Source of the DNA: Prevotellaceae bacterium UBA711
GTDB taxonomy: Bacteria > Bacteroidota > Bacteroidia > Bacteroidales > Bacteroidaceae
Length of the DNA: 17,500 nucleotides
Assembly: GCA_002297545.1 (NCBI GenBank)
Contig: DBLZ01000104.1
Span: forward strand, 1-17,500
Direction: 5' to 3'
This document shows positions 7,914 to 15,433 of the stretch, in pieces. The number at the start of each line of letters is the position of its first letter. Positions within the stretch are counted from its first letter, which is position 1. Both the position numbers and the translations under genes were made by a program. The notes below the pieces were generated by a model. It did not search any database and was not told where the DNA came from. It was given only the letters and a program-made list of their open reading frames with translations.

Positions 7914-9500
7914 ATGAAAGGACTGATTCTGGCCTTAGGCCTGACTGTTGCTGCCGCGGGCAGCATGTGCGCACAGGTTACCGAGCGTGTGCGCCCCAAG
8001 GAGTGGGACCGACTGGTGAAGGGCGCCCGCCACATGGACCGTTTCCTGCCCATGAGGGAAGGCAAACTGGCACAGGGCACGTGGGGTGCTCCAGGTGTGC
8101 GCCCACGCTATGTGGACAACGGCATCGAAGCGGACGGCACATCGTTCTGGGGAGGAAACATCATACGCACGCCCGACAACATGTTCCACCTCTTTGTATG
8201 CGGATGGCCGGAGAACTCGCCCGAGGGGCACATGTATTGGCCCAACTCCACCGTCTACCACGCCGTCAGCAGCAATCCCGACGGCCCCTACGCCATAACG
8301 GACACCATAGGCCAAGGGCACAACCCGGAGGCTTTCGTGCTCGACGACGGCCGTGTGGTGCTCTATGTCATAGGCGGCCGCTACGTGGCCGACTCGGTCA
8401 ATGGCCCATGGACCTACGGCAAGTTCGACTTCGATGCCCGCGACCGCAACATCATAGAGGGACTGTCCAACCTCACCTTCGCGCGCCGTCCCGACGGGTC
8501 GCGCCTGATGGTGTGCCGAGGCGGAGGCGTATGGGTGAGCCGGACGGGCCTGTCGCCCTACTGCCAGCTGACCGACAAGCGCGTCTATCCCGATGTGGAC
8601 GGACAGTTCGAGGACCCCGTGGTGTGGCGCGATTCCCTGCAGTACCATCTCATAGTCAACGACTGGCTGGGGCGCATAGCCTTCTACGAGCGTTCCCTGG
8701 ACGGCATACATTGGGTGGTGGAACAGGGCGAGGCCTACACCCCCGACATCTCCTTCCACAAGGACGGGCGCAAGGAGGAGTGGTTCAAGTACGAGCGCGC
8801 CAAGGTGCTCCAGGATGCCGAGGGCAGGGTGGAGCAGATGAACTTTGCCGTGATAGACACCATCAAGTGGGAGGACAAGCCCGGCGACACCCACAGCTCC
8901 AAGAACATCTGCATACCCATGAACAAGGGCCTCCTGCTCAGCGTCCTCAACCGGAAGCCAATCACGGCCCGGACCAAGGCCATCAGCCTGCTGGTGAGGA
9001 AGGAGAAAGGCTTCTCCCCTGCCGAGGACCTGGACATAGAGTCGCTGCGCTTCGGCTCGTACAACGAGGTGAACTTCGGCCGCGGTGCCCGTCCCGCAAG
9101 GCATTACGTCACCAAGGAGGGCAACCTCGTGGTGGTCTTCTCCGGCGAGGGGAGCGGCATCACCCCAGACGAGTTCGCACCCAAGCTCATCGGGCGCGAC
9201 CGTCGTGGCGAAATGGTCTTCGGATATGCCTCCTTGCCCTATGTGGACTATCGTCCGGCCTACCTCTCCGCACGTCGCCCCGTTTACGACAAGGCCACAG
9301 GCCGTGTGAGCGTCACGGTGGAGAACTTCGGCCTCAAGCCATCGCGCAAGGCCAAAGCCAGGCTCTATTCCGGCGACACCCTGCTGGCCATCGGCACCGT
9401 AAAGCGCCTTCGCCCCTATGAGTCCGTGCTTCTGTCCTTGGAAGTAAATGAAGGGACAAGTGAGGAAAAGCCCGACCTGCGTGTCGTTCTGGAGGAATAG
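7914..9500 (+). CDS. Secreted beta-propeller glycoside hydrolase-like protein
   Basis: This 528-residue protein has a Sec signal peptide (residues 1-20, cleavage after MCA). It is probably not a lipoprotein, because Met precedes the cysteine. Blade-like repeats recall the five-bladed propeller of GH43/GH32-type enzymes: WGGNIIRTPDNMFHLFVCGW (79-98), GHNPEAFVLDDGRVVLY (135-151), EGLSNLTFARRPDGSRLMV (182-200), FEDPVVWRDSLQYHLIVNDW (232-251). Acidic residues such as Glu139, Glu182 and Glu233-Asp234 are candidates for catalysis, but I cannot assign them or a family. The last ~75 residues (from about 450, PAYLSARRPVYDKATGRVSV) look like a beta-sandwich addition. It probably acts in the periplasm on a glycan breakdown product. 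The gene lies 25 bases after the LacI-type gene, probably in the same transcript. The family and substrate are uncertain. Confidence 0.72.
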   Translation: MKGLILALGLTVAAAGSMCAQVTERVRPKEWDRLVKGARHMDRFLPMREGKLAQGTWGAPGVRPRYVDNGIEADGTSFWGGNIIRTPDNMFHLFVCGWPENSPEGHMYWPNSTVYHAVSSNPDGPYAITDTIGQGHNPEAFVLDDGRVVLYVIGGRYVADSVNGPWTYGKFDFDARDRNIIEGLSNLTFARRPDGSRLMVCRGGGVWVSRTGLSPYCQLTDKRVYPDVDGQFEDPVVWRDSLQYHLIVNDWLGRIAFYERSLDGIHWVVEQGEAYTPDISFHKDGRKEEWFKYERAKVLQDAEGRVEQMNFAVIDTIKWEDKPGDTHSSKNICIPMNKGLLLSVLNRKPITARTKAISLLVRKEKGFSPAEDLDIESLRFGSYNEVNFGRGARPARHYVTKEGNLVVVFSGEGSGITPDEFAPKLIGRDRRGEMVFGYASLPYVDYRPAYLSARRPVYDKATGRVSVTVENFGLKPSRKAKARLYSGDTLLAIGTVKRLRPYESVLLSLEVNEGTSEEKPDLRVVLEE

Positions 9501-9570
9501 GTACGTGATGCTGTAGCTTTGACACATCGGCCACCAACCCGCCACGCTTCGCTTCTCGTATACGCTTGTT

Positions 9571-11859
9571 TCACGCTTCTTGCCATGCTGCTTGTGCCTG
9601 TCCGGAGAATTCGGTGTCGTACAGCTTGGCATAGGCACGCAGGTACTTGTGCAGGTTGGACACCATTTCGCGCGTTTCCTGCAACATGTTCAGGTAGACG
9701 TAGAGCACGCTCACAGTGGAAGGGTCGCCTTGGTGAAGGTCCTGGTACAGCCGGTGGTACATGTCCGAGATGCTGACCTTGGTTTCGCTGCAACGGCGAC
9801 GCAGTTGCGGGATGTCGTTAGTGTTGCCGCTGTCCACTGCCTTCAGAGTGGCATCCAGCAGTGATGTGACTTGTGAGCGCACGTCCGTGTAGTTGGGGAG
9901 ATATGCCGGAGGCAGTGGCAGGAAGTTGTTGGCAACGTGTTCGCGGCACACTTCGTTGATGCGCCTGAGGTTATAGAGGATGGACATACAACAATTGTTG
10001 GCCAGATAGAACCATGCGTTCTTCTCTATGGCCACTTCGCGGCTGACACGGCGCAGGCACAGTGTCTCCTTGCGGCGGGCATTCTTCAACATGCGTTTTT
10101 GCCATTGCATGGTGTCTTCCGCCTTGTCCAACGGGCGCAGGGCCTCGTTGGCGAAGGCGTCCGTAATGCTCTCGTAGGTGTCCCTGGCGGAAAGCAGGAA
10201 CTTATGCTGCTGCCCGGTGATGTAGAGGAGAAGCAGTTTCCATGTCTCCCAGGTGTTGTCTGTGGAGCGCAGTATGGCCTGATAGAGGGCGTCGCCCGCC
10301 TCTTCCGTCTTTTTCGCACGGAAACGGCGATGGCTGCGTACCAGCAGGAATGCCGTCAGTCCGGCAAAGGCATACATTGTCCATACGCCACCTGTGTGCA
10401 TGCATGCCACGATGAGGCCTGCTCCTATGAACGCCGCTCCTGCGGTGAGGAACCATCCGCCGATGACGGATATGACACCCGTGATGCGGAAAACCGCGCT
10501 CTCGCGGCTCCAGGCCCGGTCGGCCAGCGACGTTCCCATGGCTACCATGAAAGTGACGAACGTGGTGGAAAGGGGAAGTTTCAGCGAAGTGCCCATGGCA
10601 ATGAGAGCTCCGGCCAGGACGAGGTTCACCGACCCGCGCACCAGATCGAAGGCCGCACCCTGTTCCATGATACTGTCGTTCACGTTGAATCGTTGGTCCA
10701 CCCACCGGCGCACACAGCGCGGTGTAGCTCCTTTTATCCACACAAGTATGGACATGGTCCAGCGCACCAGGCGTCGGGCGAAGCGCGATGAGCTGAACAT
10801 CTCGTCGCCACCGCCATGCTGGCTGCCGAGACCGATTTCGGTCTCGGTGACGTTGCGTGCTTTCTTGGACGTTGCCAGCGAGATGACCATGATCACGCCA
10901 GCGCCGATGAGGAACGCGATGGGCGTATTGGCCGAGGAGTTCAGCGAATCCATCAGGAACCCGTGCTCGTTTCCCCCTCCGTTGGCGGCATAGTCCTGGT
11001 AGGCGGACAGACCGGACAGGGGGACGCCTATGAAGTTGACCAGATCGTTTCCCGCAAAGGCCATGGCTAGGGCAAAGGTACCCATCAGCACGACTACCTT
11101 CAGGACATTGACCCTAAAAGCGTGGAGCAGTTGCATCAGCAGGGTGAAGCCTGCCATGCATACGGCGAGTATGGCCGTGGTGTTGCTGCCAATCCATGCC
11201 TTCACCTCCGGTGTCATGAACGTGAGGTCCTTGGCACCCTTTATCAGCAGGAAGTAGACTATTGCCGTGGCGCACAGTCCTGCAAAGGGACCTATCTTGT
11301 AGCGGAGATTGCTGCGATAGTTAAAGGAAAAGAGCATGCGCGTGAGCATCTGTACTATTGTGCCGAAGAAGAATGCTATGGCCACGGATAGGAAGATGCC
11401 CAGGATGACCGACAAGGCCTTTTCCGTGTTGAGCAGGTCGGCAAAGCCCAGCCCGGTCGGGTCCGACGCCATCTTTATCAGCGAGACCACGAAGGTGGCT
11501 CCCAGCAGTTCGAACACCATGGACACGGTGGTGGAGGTGGGCATGCCCAGGGTGTTGAATATGTCCAGCAGGATGACGTCGGTCACCATCACGGCCATGA
11601 AGATGCAGATGATGTCGTAGAAGGAGAAATGCTCAGGGTGGAAAATGCCGTGCCGGGCAATGTCCATCATGCCGTTGCTCATGGCCGCGCCTATGAATAT
11701 GCCCACGGATGCCACGATAAGGATGCGGCGGAAGGATGCCGCCCGCGAGCCGATGGCCGAGTTGAGAAAGTTGACGGCATCGTTGCTGACACCTACAAAA
11801 AGGTCGAAGATGGCCAGAATGAAAAGGAAGCCTACTACGCACAAGAATAATACATCCAT
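9571..11859 (-). CDS. PiT-family inorganic phosphate permease with PhoU-like C-terminal domain
   Basis: This 762-residue inner-membrane protein is predicted to import inorganic phosphate driven by a cation gradient. It has the two inverted PiT signatures: SNDAVNFLNSAIGSRA (~25-40) and GNDLVNFIGVPLSG (~270-283). Each half also has a PxSTT element (PTSTTVS ~107-113; PLSTTFV ~429-435). About ten hydrophobic segments span residues 5-510. From about 550 to the end the protein is hydrophilic and helical, resembling a PhoU/DUF47-type domain, which in other systems restrains phosphate uptake. I chose the start MDVLFLCVVG at 11859 because the 38 residues upstream to 11973 are charged and unlike a PiT N-terminus. 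It lies downstream of the two-component genes on the same strand and converges on the hydrolase-like gene. Confidence 0.9.
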   Translation of the reverse strand: MDVLFLCVVGFLFILAIFDLFVGVSNDAVNFLNSAIGSRAASFRRILIVASVGIFIGAAMSNGMMDIARHGIFHPEHFSFYDIICIFMAVMVTDVILLDIFNTLGMPTSTTVSMVFELLGATFVVSLIKMASDPTGLGFADLLNTEKALSVILGIFLSVAIAFFFGTIVQMLTRMLFSFNYRSNLRYKIGPFAGLCATAIVYFLLIKGAKDLTFMTPEVKAWIGSNTTAILAVCMAGFTLLMQLLHAFRVNVLKVVVLMGTFALAMAFAGNDLVNFIGVPLSGLSAYQDYAANGGGNEHGFLMDSLNSSANTPIAFLIGAGVIMVISLATSKKARNVTETEIGLGSQHGGGDEMFSSSRFARRLVRWTMSILVWIKGATPRCVRRWVDQRFNVNDSIMEQGAAFDLVRGSVNLVLAGALIAMGTSLKLPLSTTFVTFMVAMGTSLADRAWSRESAVFRITGVISVIGGWFLTAGAAFIGAGLIVACMHTGGVWTMYAFAGLTAFLLVRSHRRFRAKKTEEAGDALYQAILRSTDNTWETWKLLLLYITGQQHKFLLSARDTYESITDAFANEALRPLDKAEDTMQWQKRMLKNARRKETLCLRRVSREVAIEKNAWFYLANNCCMSILYNLRRINEVCREHVANNFLPLPPAYLPNYTDVRSQVTSLLDATLKAVDSGNTNDIPQLRRRCSETKVSISDMYHRLYQDLHQGDPSTVSVLYVYLNMLQETREMVSNLHKYLRAYAKLYDTEFSGQAQAAWQEA

Positions 11860-12080
11860 AAGATAGTTGTTGGTGTTAAATATAATGTATGTCTGTGGAT
11901 GGCGGCCTGTGGCTTGCATGGTACGATACGCGGGTATTCGCCTTGCGCACCGGAGGCTTTTGTCCGTGTGCAAAGGAAGTGAGGTTTTGTTTCAAAAAGG
12001 TTGCAAAGGGATTAAGATAATGTGAAACAAGACAATGTGTCGGAAACATCCGCGAATATGCAATTTGCCCTTTGTGGCGA
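11860..12080. other. Intergenic region between the histidine kinase and phosphate permease genes
   Basis: There is no gene in these 221 bases. No clean Bacteroides promoter was found on the - strand for the permease; the nearest -7-like boxes (TTCCTTTG, TCCCTTTG read on -) each have one mismatch and poor -33 partners. ATAATGTGAAA at 12017-12027 matches the motif repeated before the ATPase remnant, and a second AATGTG follows at 12034-12039. No intrinsic terminator for the kinase is visible, so read-through into the permease is possible. Confidence 0.45.
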
Positions 12081-13532
12081 TTACGTCAAAGGCTCCCTTT
12101 TGAACGTGATGTGGAAGTCGAGGCCTCCCCCCGGGCGGTTTTCCACCGAGATGTCGCCGCCATGCCACAGGACGGCGTTCTTGACGATGGCCAGACCGAG
12201 GCCGGTGCCGCCGGCCTGGCGTGAGCGTCCCTTGTCCACACGGTAGAAGCGCTCGAAGAGGCGAGGAAGATGTTCCGGGGCTACACCGCAGCCGTTGTCG
12301 GAAAAGGAGATGGAAATGGAGCGGCTGTCGGAGGCCAGAAGGCGGATGTCGATACACGTGCAACCGGAATAGACCAGGGCATTGTTCAGGAGGTTGTGGA
12401 AAACGGAGGCCAGCAGAGTGGCATTGCCCGTGAGAGGCAGGGGAGTGTGGATGCCGTTGTTCAGGGAAACTCCACGCTGCTGTGCCATGGGCATGCACTC
12501 GGAGCATGCTTCCGTGATGACCTCTTGCAGATCTATGCTGTGGCGTGTGATGGCCTCGCCTCCGTCGTCCATGCGCGTGATGAGTGATACGTCGTCCAGC
12601 AGGTTTTTCAGCCTTTCGCTGTGGGCATGGCATCGGGTCAGGAACTCCTCGCGCTTCTCCTGCGGCATGTCCTTGTGCTCCAGCAGCGTCTCCAGGCATA
12701 TGCGCATGGCGGCCAGGGGAGTCTTCAGCTCGTGGTTTATGTTGTTGGTCAGCTGTTTCTTTATGCGTATCTTCTCCTGTTCCTGGTGCATGGCCAGGCG
12801 GTGTTGATGGTCGCGTTCGTTGATGGCCTCTTGCAGGTGGGCATAGAGACGCACGATGTTGCCGGAGATGTCACCCAGCTCATCGTGTGGAAACGGTTCG
12901 GTGTCATAGATGCGCTCACCACGTTCCGCCATCTCTGCAAAGCTGCGCAACCGCGATATGTGCAGACCTACTCTGCGTGTGGCAAAGTATCCTAAGAGGC
13001 TCATGGCCGCGGTCACTCCTATCATGAACCACAGGAAACCGTAGTCGGCTCTGAGCAATACATTCAGCGAGACGGAATATGGCACGGCAGTGCGGACGAT
13101 GAAATCTTTGCCGCGACGTGCCGAATAGAAGTACGTCTCGCCAGTGCTCTGGCTATGCCTGCGTACCGTATAGCCGCTCCCTTGCCGCATTGCCTCGGCT
13201 ATTTCCTCGCGTTCGAGATGGCTCGTGACGGGCAGGGAGTCAGGCCAGTTGTCGTATACCAGCCTGCCCTGCATGTCTATGACGCTGACACGCAGTCCAT
13301 TGATTGTTGGCAGGACGGCATGGTTGCCAATCCTGCCGGTGCTGTCGATGTCGGAAAGCAGGGACTCATTGACGTGCTGCAGTTGGACGTTAAGTTGTTC
13401 CGCCTTGAAATGGCGTTCGCGATGATACTGGAAGGCTACAAAGCACAGCACCATCAGCCACGAATAGGCAAGAAGCCACAGGAACAGCCTGCGGTGGTAT
13501 GTCAGCCCTCTACTCCATGAAACCATAGCCAT
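12081..13532 (-). CDS. Two-component sensor histidine kinase
   Basis: This 483-residue membrane kinase should phosphorylate the response regulator encoded just upstream. A membrane segment at about 15-35 and another at about 165-184 flank a periplasmic sensor region of ~130 residues. The dimerisation/phospho-acceptor motif NNINHELKTPLAAM places the histidine at His267. ATPase boxes follow: N (HNLLNNALVYS ~379-389), G1 (DNGCGV ~412-417), F (FERFYRVD ~426-433) and G2 (GGTGLGLAIV ~441-450). The sequence between the second membrane segment and His267 looks like a coiled HAMP-type linker; no PAS domain is obvious, unlike E. coli PhoR. The gene overlaps the end of the regulator gene by 23 bases (ATG 13532) or 17 bases (ATG 13526), so translation is probably coupled. 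Confidence 0.93.
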   Translation of the reverse strand: MAMVSWSRGLTYHRRLFLWLLAYSWLMVLCFVAFQYHRERHFKAEQLNVQLQHVNESLLSDIDSTGRIGNHAVLPTINGLRVSVIDMQGRLVYDNWPDSLPVTSHLEREEIAEAMRQGSGYTVRRHSQSTGETYFYSARRGKDFIVRTAVPYSVSLNVLLRADYGFLWFMIGVTAAMSLLGYFATRRVGLHISRLRSFAEMAERGERIYDTEPFPHDELGDISGNIVRLYAHLQEAINERDHQHRLAMHQEQEKIRIKKQLTNNINHELKTPLAAMRICLETLLEHKDMPQEKREEFLTRCHAHSERLKNLLDDVSLITRMDDGGEAITRHSIDLQEVITEACSECMPMAQQRGVSLNNGIHTPLPLTGNATLLASVFHNLLNNALVYSGCTCIDIRLLASDSRSISISFSDNGCGVAPEHLPRLFERFYRVDKGRSRQAGGTGLGLAIVKNAVLWHGGDISVENRPGGGLDFHITFKREPLT

Positions 13533-14214
13533 ATCCCGGACGGGTTACTATCATCTTGCCATACTTGCCAAGTTTGTTGCGCAGACGGGTGATGTTGACA
13601 TCTACCACGCGGTCGAGCACCACCACTTCCTCGGGCCATACCCTGGAGATAATCTTCTCCCGTGAGAACACCTGTCCACGGTGCTGCATCAGCAAGGCCA
13701 GGATTTCCAGTTCCTTGCGTGGCATCTTGATGACTTCCCCGTCTATGCGGCACTCCTTCTTGTCGCGGTCCACCACGAGGGTTCCGCATGTCAGGGCGTT
13801 GTTCGTGTCGTTACCGTTGTGCCCGTTGTCTGTGCGCAACGTTCTGCGCAGGACACTGCGCACCCTGGCCAGGAGGTTCTTTATCGAATAAGGTTTGGTG
13901 ACATAGTCGTCGGCACCCAGATCCAGCCCTGTAACCACATCATCTTCGGCATCACGTGCAGTACAGAAAATAATGGGAATGGACGCTGTTTCTGGGTTCT
14001 TCTTCAAAATGCGTGCCATCTGTGTGCCGCTGATTTCGCCCATCATAATATCCAAGAGTATGAGCGAGTATTTCCTCAGGTCCAGTGCAAGCGCCTCCTC
14101 GGCACTGTAGGCCACATCGGCCGCATAGCCCTCCATCTCCAGGTTGAAACGTAGCACCTCGCACAACGTCTCCTCGTCGTCCACTATCAGGATCTTGTTT
14201 TCCTTGTCCATCAT
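13510..14214 (-). CDS. OmpR/PhoB-family response regulator
   Basis: This 234-residue DNA-binding regulator pairs with the overlapping histidine kinase. The receiver domain (about 5-120) has the acidic pocket Asp12-Asp13, the phospho-acceptor Asp55 (LILLDIMMG), Thr85 (CTARD), Tyr104 and Lys107 (YVTKPYS). A winged-helix domain occupies about 140-234, with the recognition region VVDVNITRLRNKLG and the terminal hairpin VTRPGYGYGFME. I took the first of two adjacent ATG codons at 14214 (the second is 14211). The longer frame to 14250 adds 12 residues unlike a receiver start. A TAAATTTG -7-type box is present on the - strand at 14255-14248, about 35 bases upstream, without an evident TTTG -33 partner. 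The target genes are unknown; the permease downstream is the nearest candidate. Confidence 0.94.
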   Translation of the reverse strand: MMDKENKILIVDDEETLCEVLRFNLEMEGYAADVAYSAEEALALDLRKYSLILLDIMMGEISGTQMARILKKNPETASIPIIFCTARDAEDDVVTGLDLGADDYVTKPYSIKNLLARVRSVLRRTLRTDNGHNGNDTNNALTCGTLVVDRDKKECRIDGEVIKMPRKELEILALLMQHRGQVFSREKIISRVWPEEVVVLDRVVDVNITRLRNKLGKYGKMIVTRPGYGYGFME

Positions 14215-14247
14215 CGTTACAGTCAATTGCCGGTAATTCCAACGGTG

Positions 14248-14255
14248 CAAATTTA
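14248..14255 (-). promoter_or_regulatory. Possible -7 box of the response regulator-kinase operon
   Basis: Read on the - strand the sequence is TAAATTTG, matching TAnnTTTG. It lies 34 bases before the regulator ATG at 14214. No TTTG is found 19-21 bases further upstream, so the promoter may be weak or activator-dependent. Confidence 0.4.
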
Positions 14256-14376
14256 CGCAAAAGGAGTGAATGTCGGCTGCCCATGGGTAAAGTTTAATGG
14301 AAATTTAATATGCGTGGGGCGTCCTCTGTGCCTGCCATGCAAGGTCATCATGTTCCTTTTATATGGGTATCTTGAG

Positions 14377-14455
14377 GGATAATGTGTAAAATGTAGGCAA
14401 AAAGCATCGGGATTATGTGAAATCGGAATACAAATATGCGGCGGATTATGTGAAA
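14377..14455. repeat. Three direct repeats at exact 33-base spacing
   Basis: GGATAATGTGTAAA starts at 14377, GGATTATGTGAAA at 14410 and the identical GGATTATGTGAAA at 14443. The intervals are 33 and 33 bases, about three helical turns, while the bases between the motifs are not conserved. A partial GGATTA follows at 14474. The array lies between the divergent regulator gene (-) and the ATPase remnant (+), so it could serve as phased binding sites for either side. Confidence 0.6.
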
Positions 14456-14493
14456 AGCACTATATTCGCATACGGATTAAGCTGTATTGCATT

Positions 14494-15277
14494 ATGGACA
14501 AGTTGCTTAAAAGGAAGATAGATGACTATCTGGTTGTCTGGAAGGGCAGACCGGACAGGAAGCCTCTCATCGTCAAGGGGGCACGCCAGATAGGCAAGAC
14601 ACGTTCCATAGAGAGCTTTGCAACTCGGCATTATGGAAGTGTGGTGCAAATCAATTTTGTGAAACAGACGAAGTACAGGAACATCTTCCAAGGAAAACAA
14701 GCGGTTTCAGATAACTAAGATAGCAAGGAATGCCCGAAATTGTGACTACATCGGCTGTGTGGAATGGCTGGCAGATGCAGGTGTCATCAATGTATGCTAT
14801 TGCTTGAATTTGCCGGAGCTGCCTCTCAAAGGTAATTACGGCCCTAAGCTATACAAAATATGTTTCAGGGACACTGGTCTCCTCGTTGCATCATTGGATG
14901 AAGAGGCACAGGAGGATTTGAGGGCCAATAGAAACCTGGGCACCTACAAGGGAGCAATATACGAGAACATCGTTGGCGACATGCTCGTAAAGCAGGGCTA
15001 CCAACTCTTCTATTACAGCAGTGACAAGCCCTCCATCGAAATGGACTTTTTTGTCAGGGATGCCGACTCTCTCATCCCCGTGGAAGTAAAGGCTGGTGAT
15101 GGAGCCACACCATCCCTCAATAACTTGATAAAGTCAGACAAGTATCCCGACATAAAGTACGGCATCAAGTTCGGCTACAAGAACATTGGCTTCAATGGCA
15201 GGTTCTATACGTTCCCATATTTCATGGCATTCATGCTCAGGAGGTTCCTGTCGGATGAGACGAGGCAGATACCATAA
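14494..15277 (+). pseudogene. Internally deleted AAA+ ATPase of the DUF4143 type
   Basis: Two pieces of one ATPase family are present. Codons from 14494 encode an N-terminal part with a Walker A motif (GARQIGKT, residues ~30-37) followed by VVQINFVKQTKYRNIF; this frame stops at 14716-14718. From about 14690 the next frame encodes the C-terminal half: KENKRF, VEWLADAGVINVCY, LPELPLKGNYGPKLYKICF and GAIYENIVGDML, then a PD-(D/E)XK-like core (IEMDFFV, IPVEVKAG), ending at 15277. Intact members are about 400-450 residues. The middle, with Walker B and the sensor region, is missing and the two halves are out of frame. The break is near 14685-14695. The product should lack ATPase function. A separate short protein starting at the ATG at 14759 could be made but is probably not functional. 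Confidence 0.85.
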
Positions 15278-15433
15278 GTCTTAGACCATGCATCTCATCG
15301 TTGACATGAGGCTGAGCCGTAAAATACATTATTACGACACAGCCTCTGATTGTCATTACATGTACGTCTTAGCGTTCATGGAAAATAGCTTGCGAGTATC
15401 TTCGAGGAGACCAGACCGGTGCCTGGCGAAATC
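15278..15433. other. Short convergent intergenic region
   Basis: These 156 bases lie between the end of the ATPase remnant (+) and the end of the leucine-rich-repeat gene (-). I see no clear terminator, promoter or small gene in it. Confidence 0.4.

Noticed and set aside
7968..7976. A cysteine near the signal peptide end of the hydrolase-like protein, as a possible lipobox
   Set aside because: The residue before Cys19 is Met, which does not fit a lipobox; cleavage after Ala20 is more likely.
7935..9638. A 567-codon open frame on the - strand opposite the hydrolase-like gene, and a 484-codon + frame at 7967-9421
   Set aside because: Both lie over a gene with a signal peptide and coherent propeller motifs. 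Their products are low-complexity in composition (rich in His, Gly, Val, Ala or Arg, Pro, His) with no domain, as expected for shadow frames in GC-rich coding DNA.
9937..10791. A 284-codon + strand frame opposite the phosphate permease gene
   Set aside because: It runs antisense to the clear PiT/PhoU-like gene and its translation shows no motif.
14377..14455. A CRISPR array as explanation of the regularly spaced repeats
   Set aside because: The repeats are only ~13 bases, with just three copies, and no cas genes are nearby.
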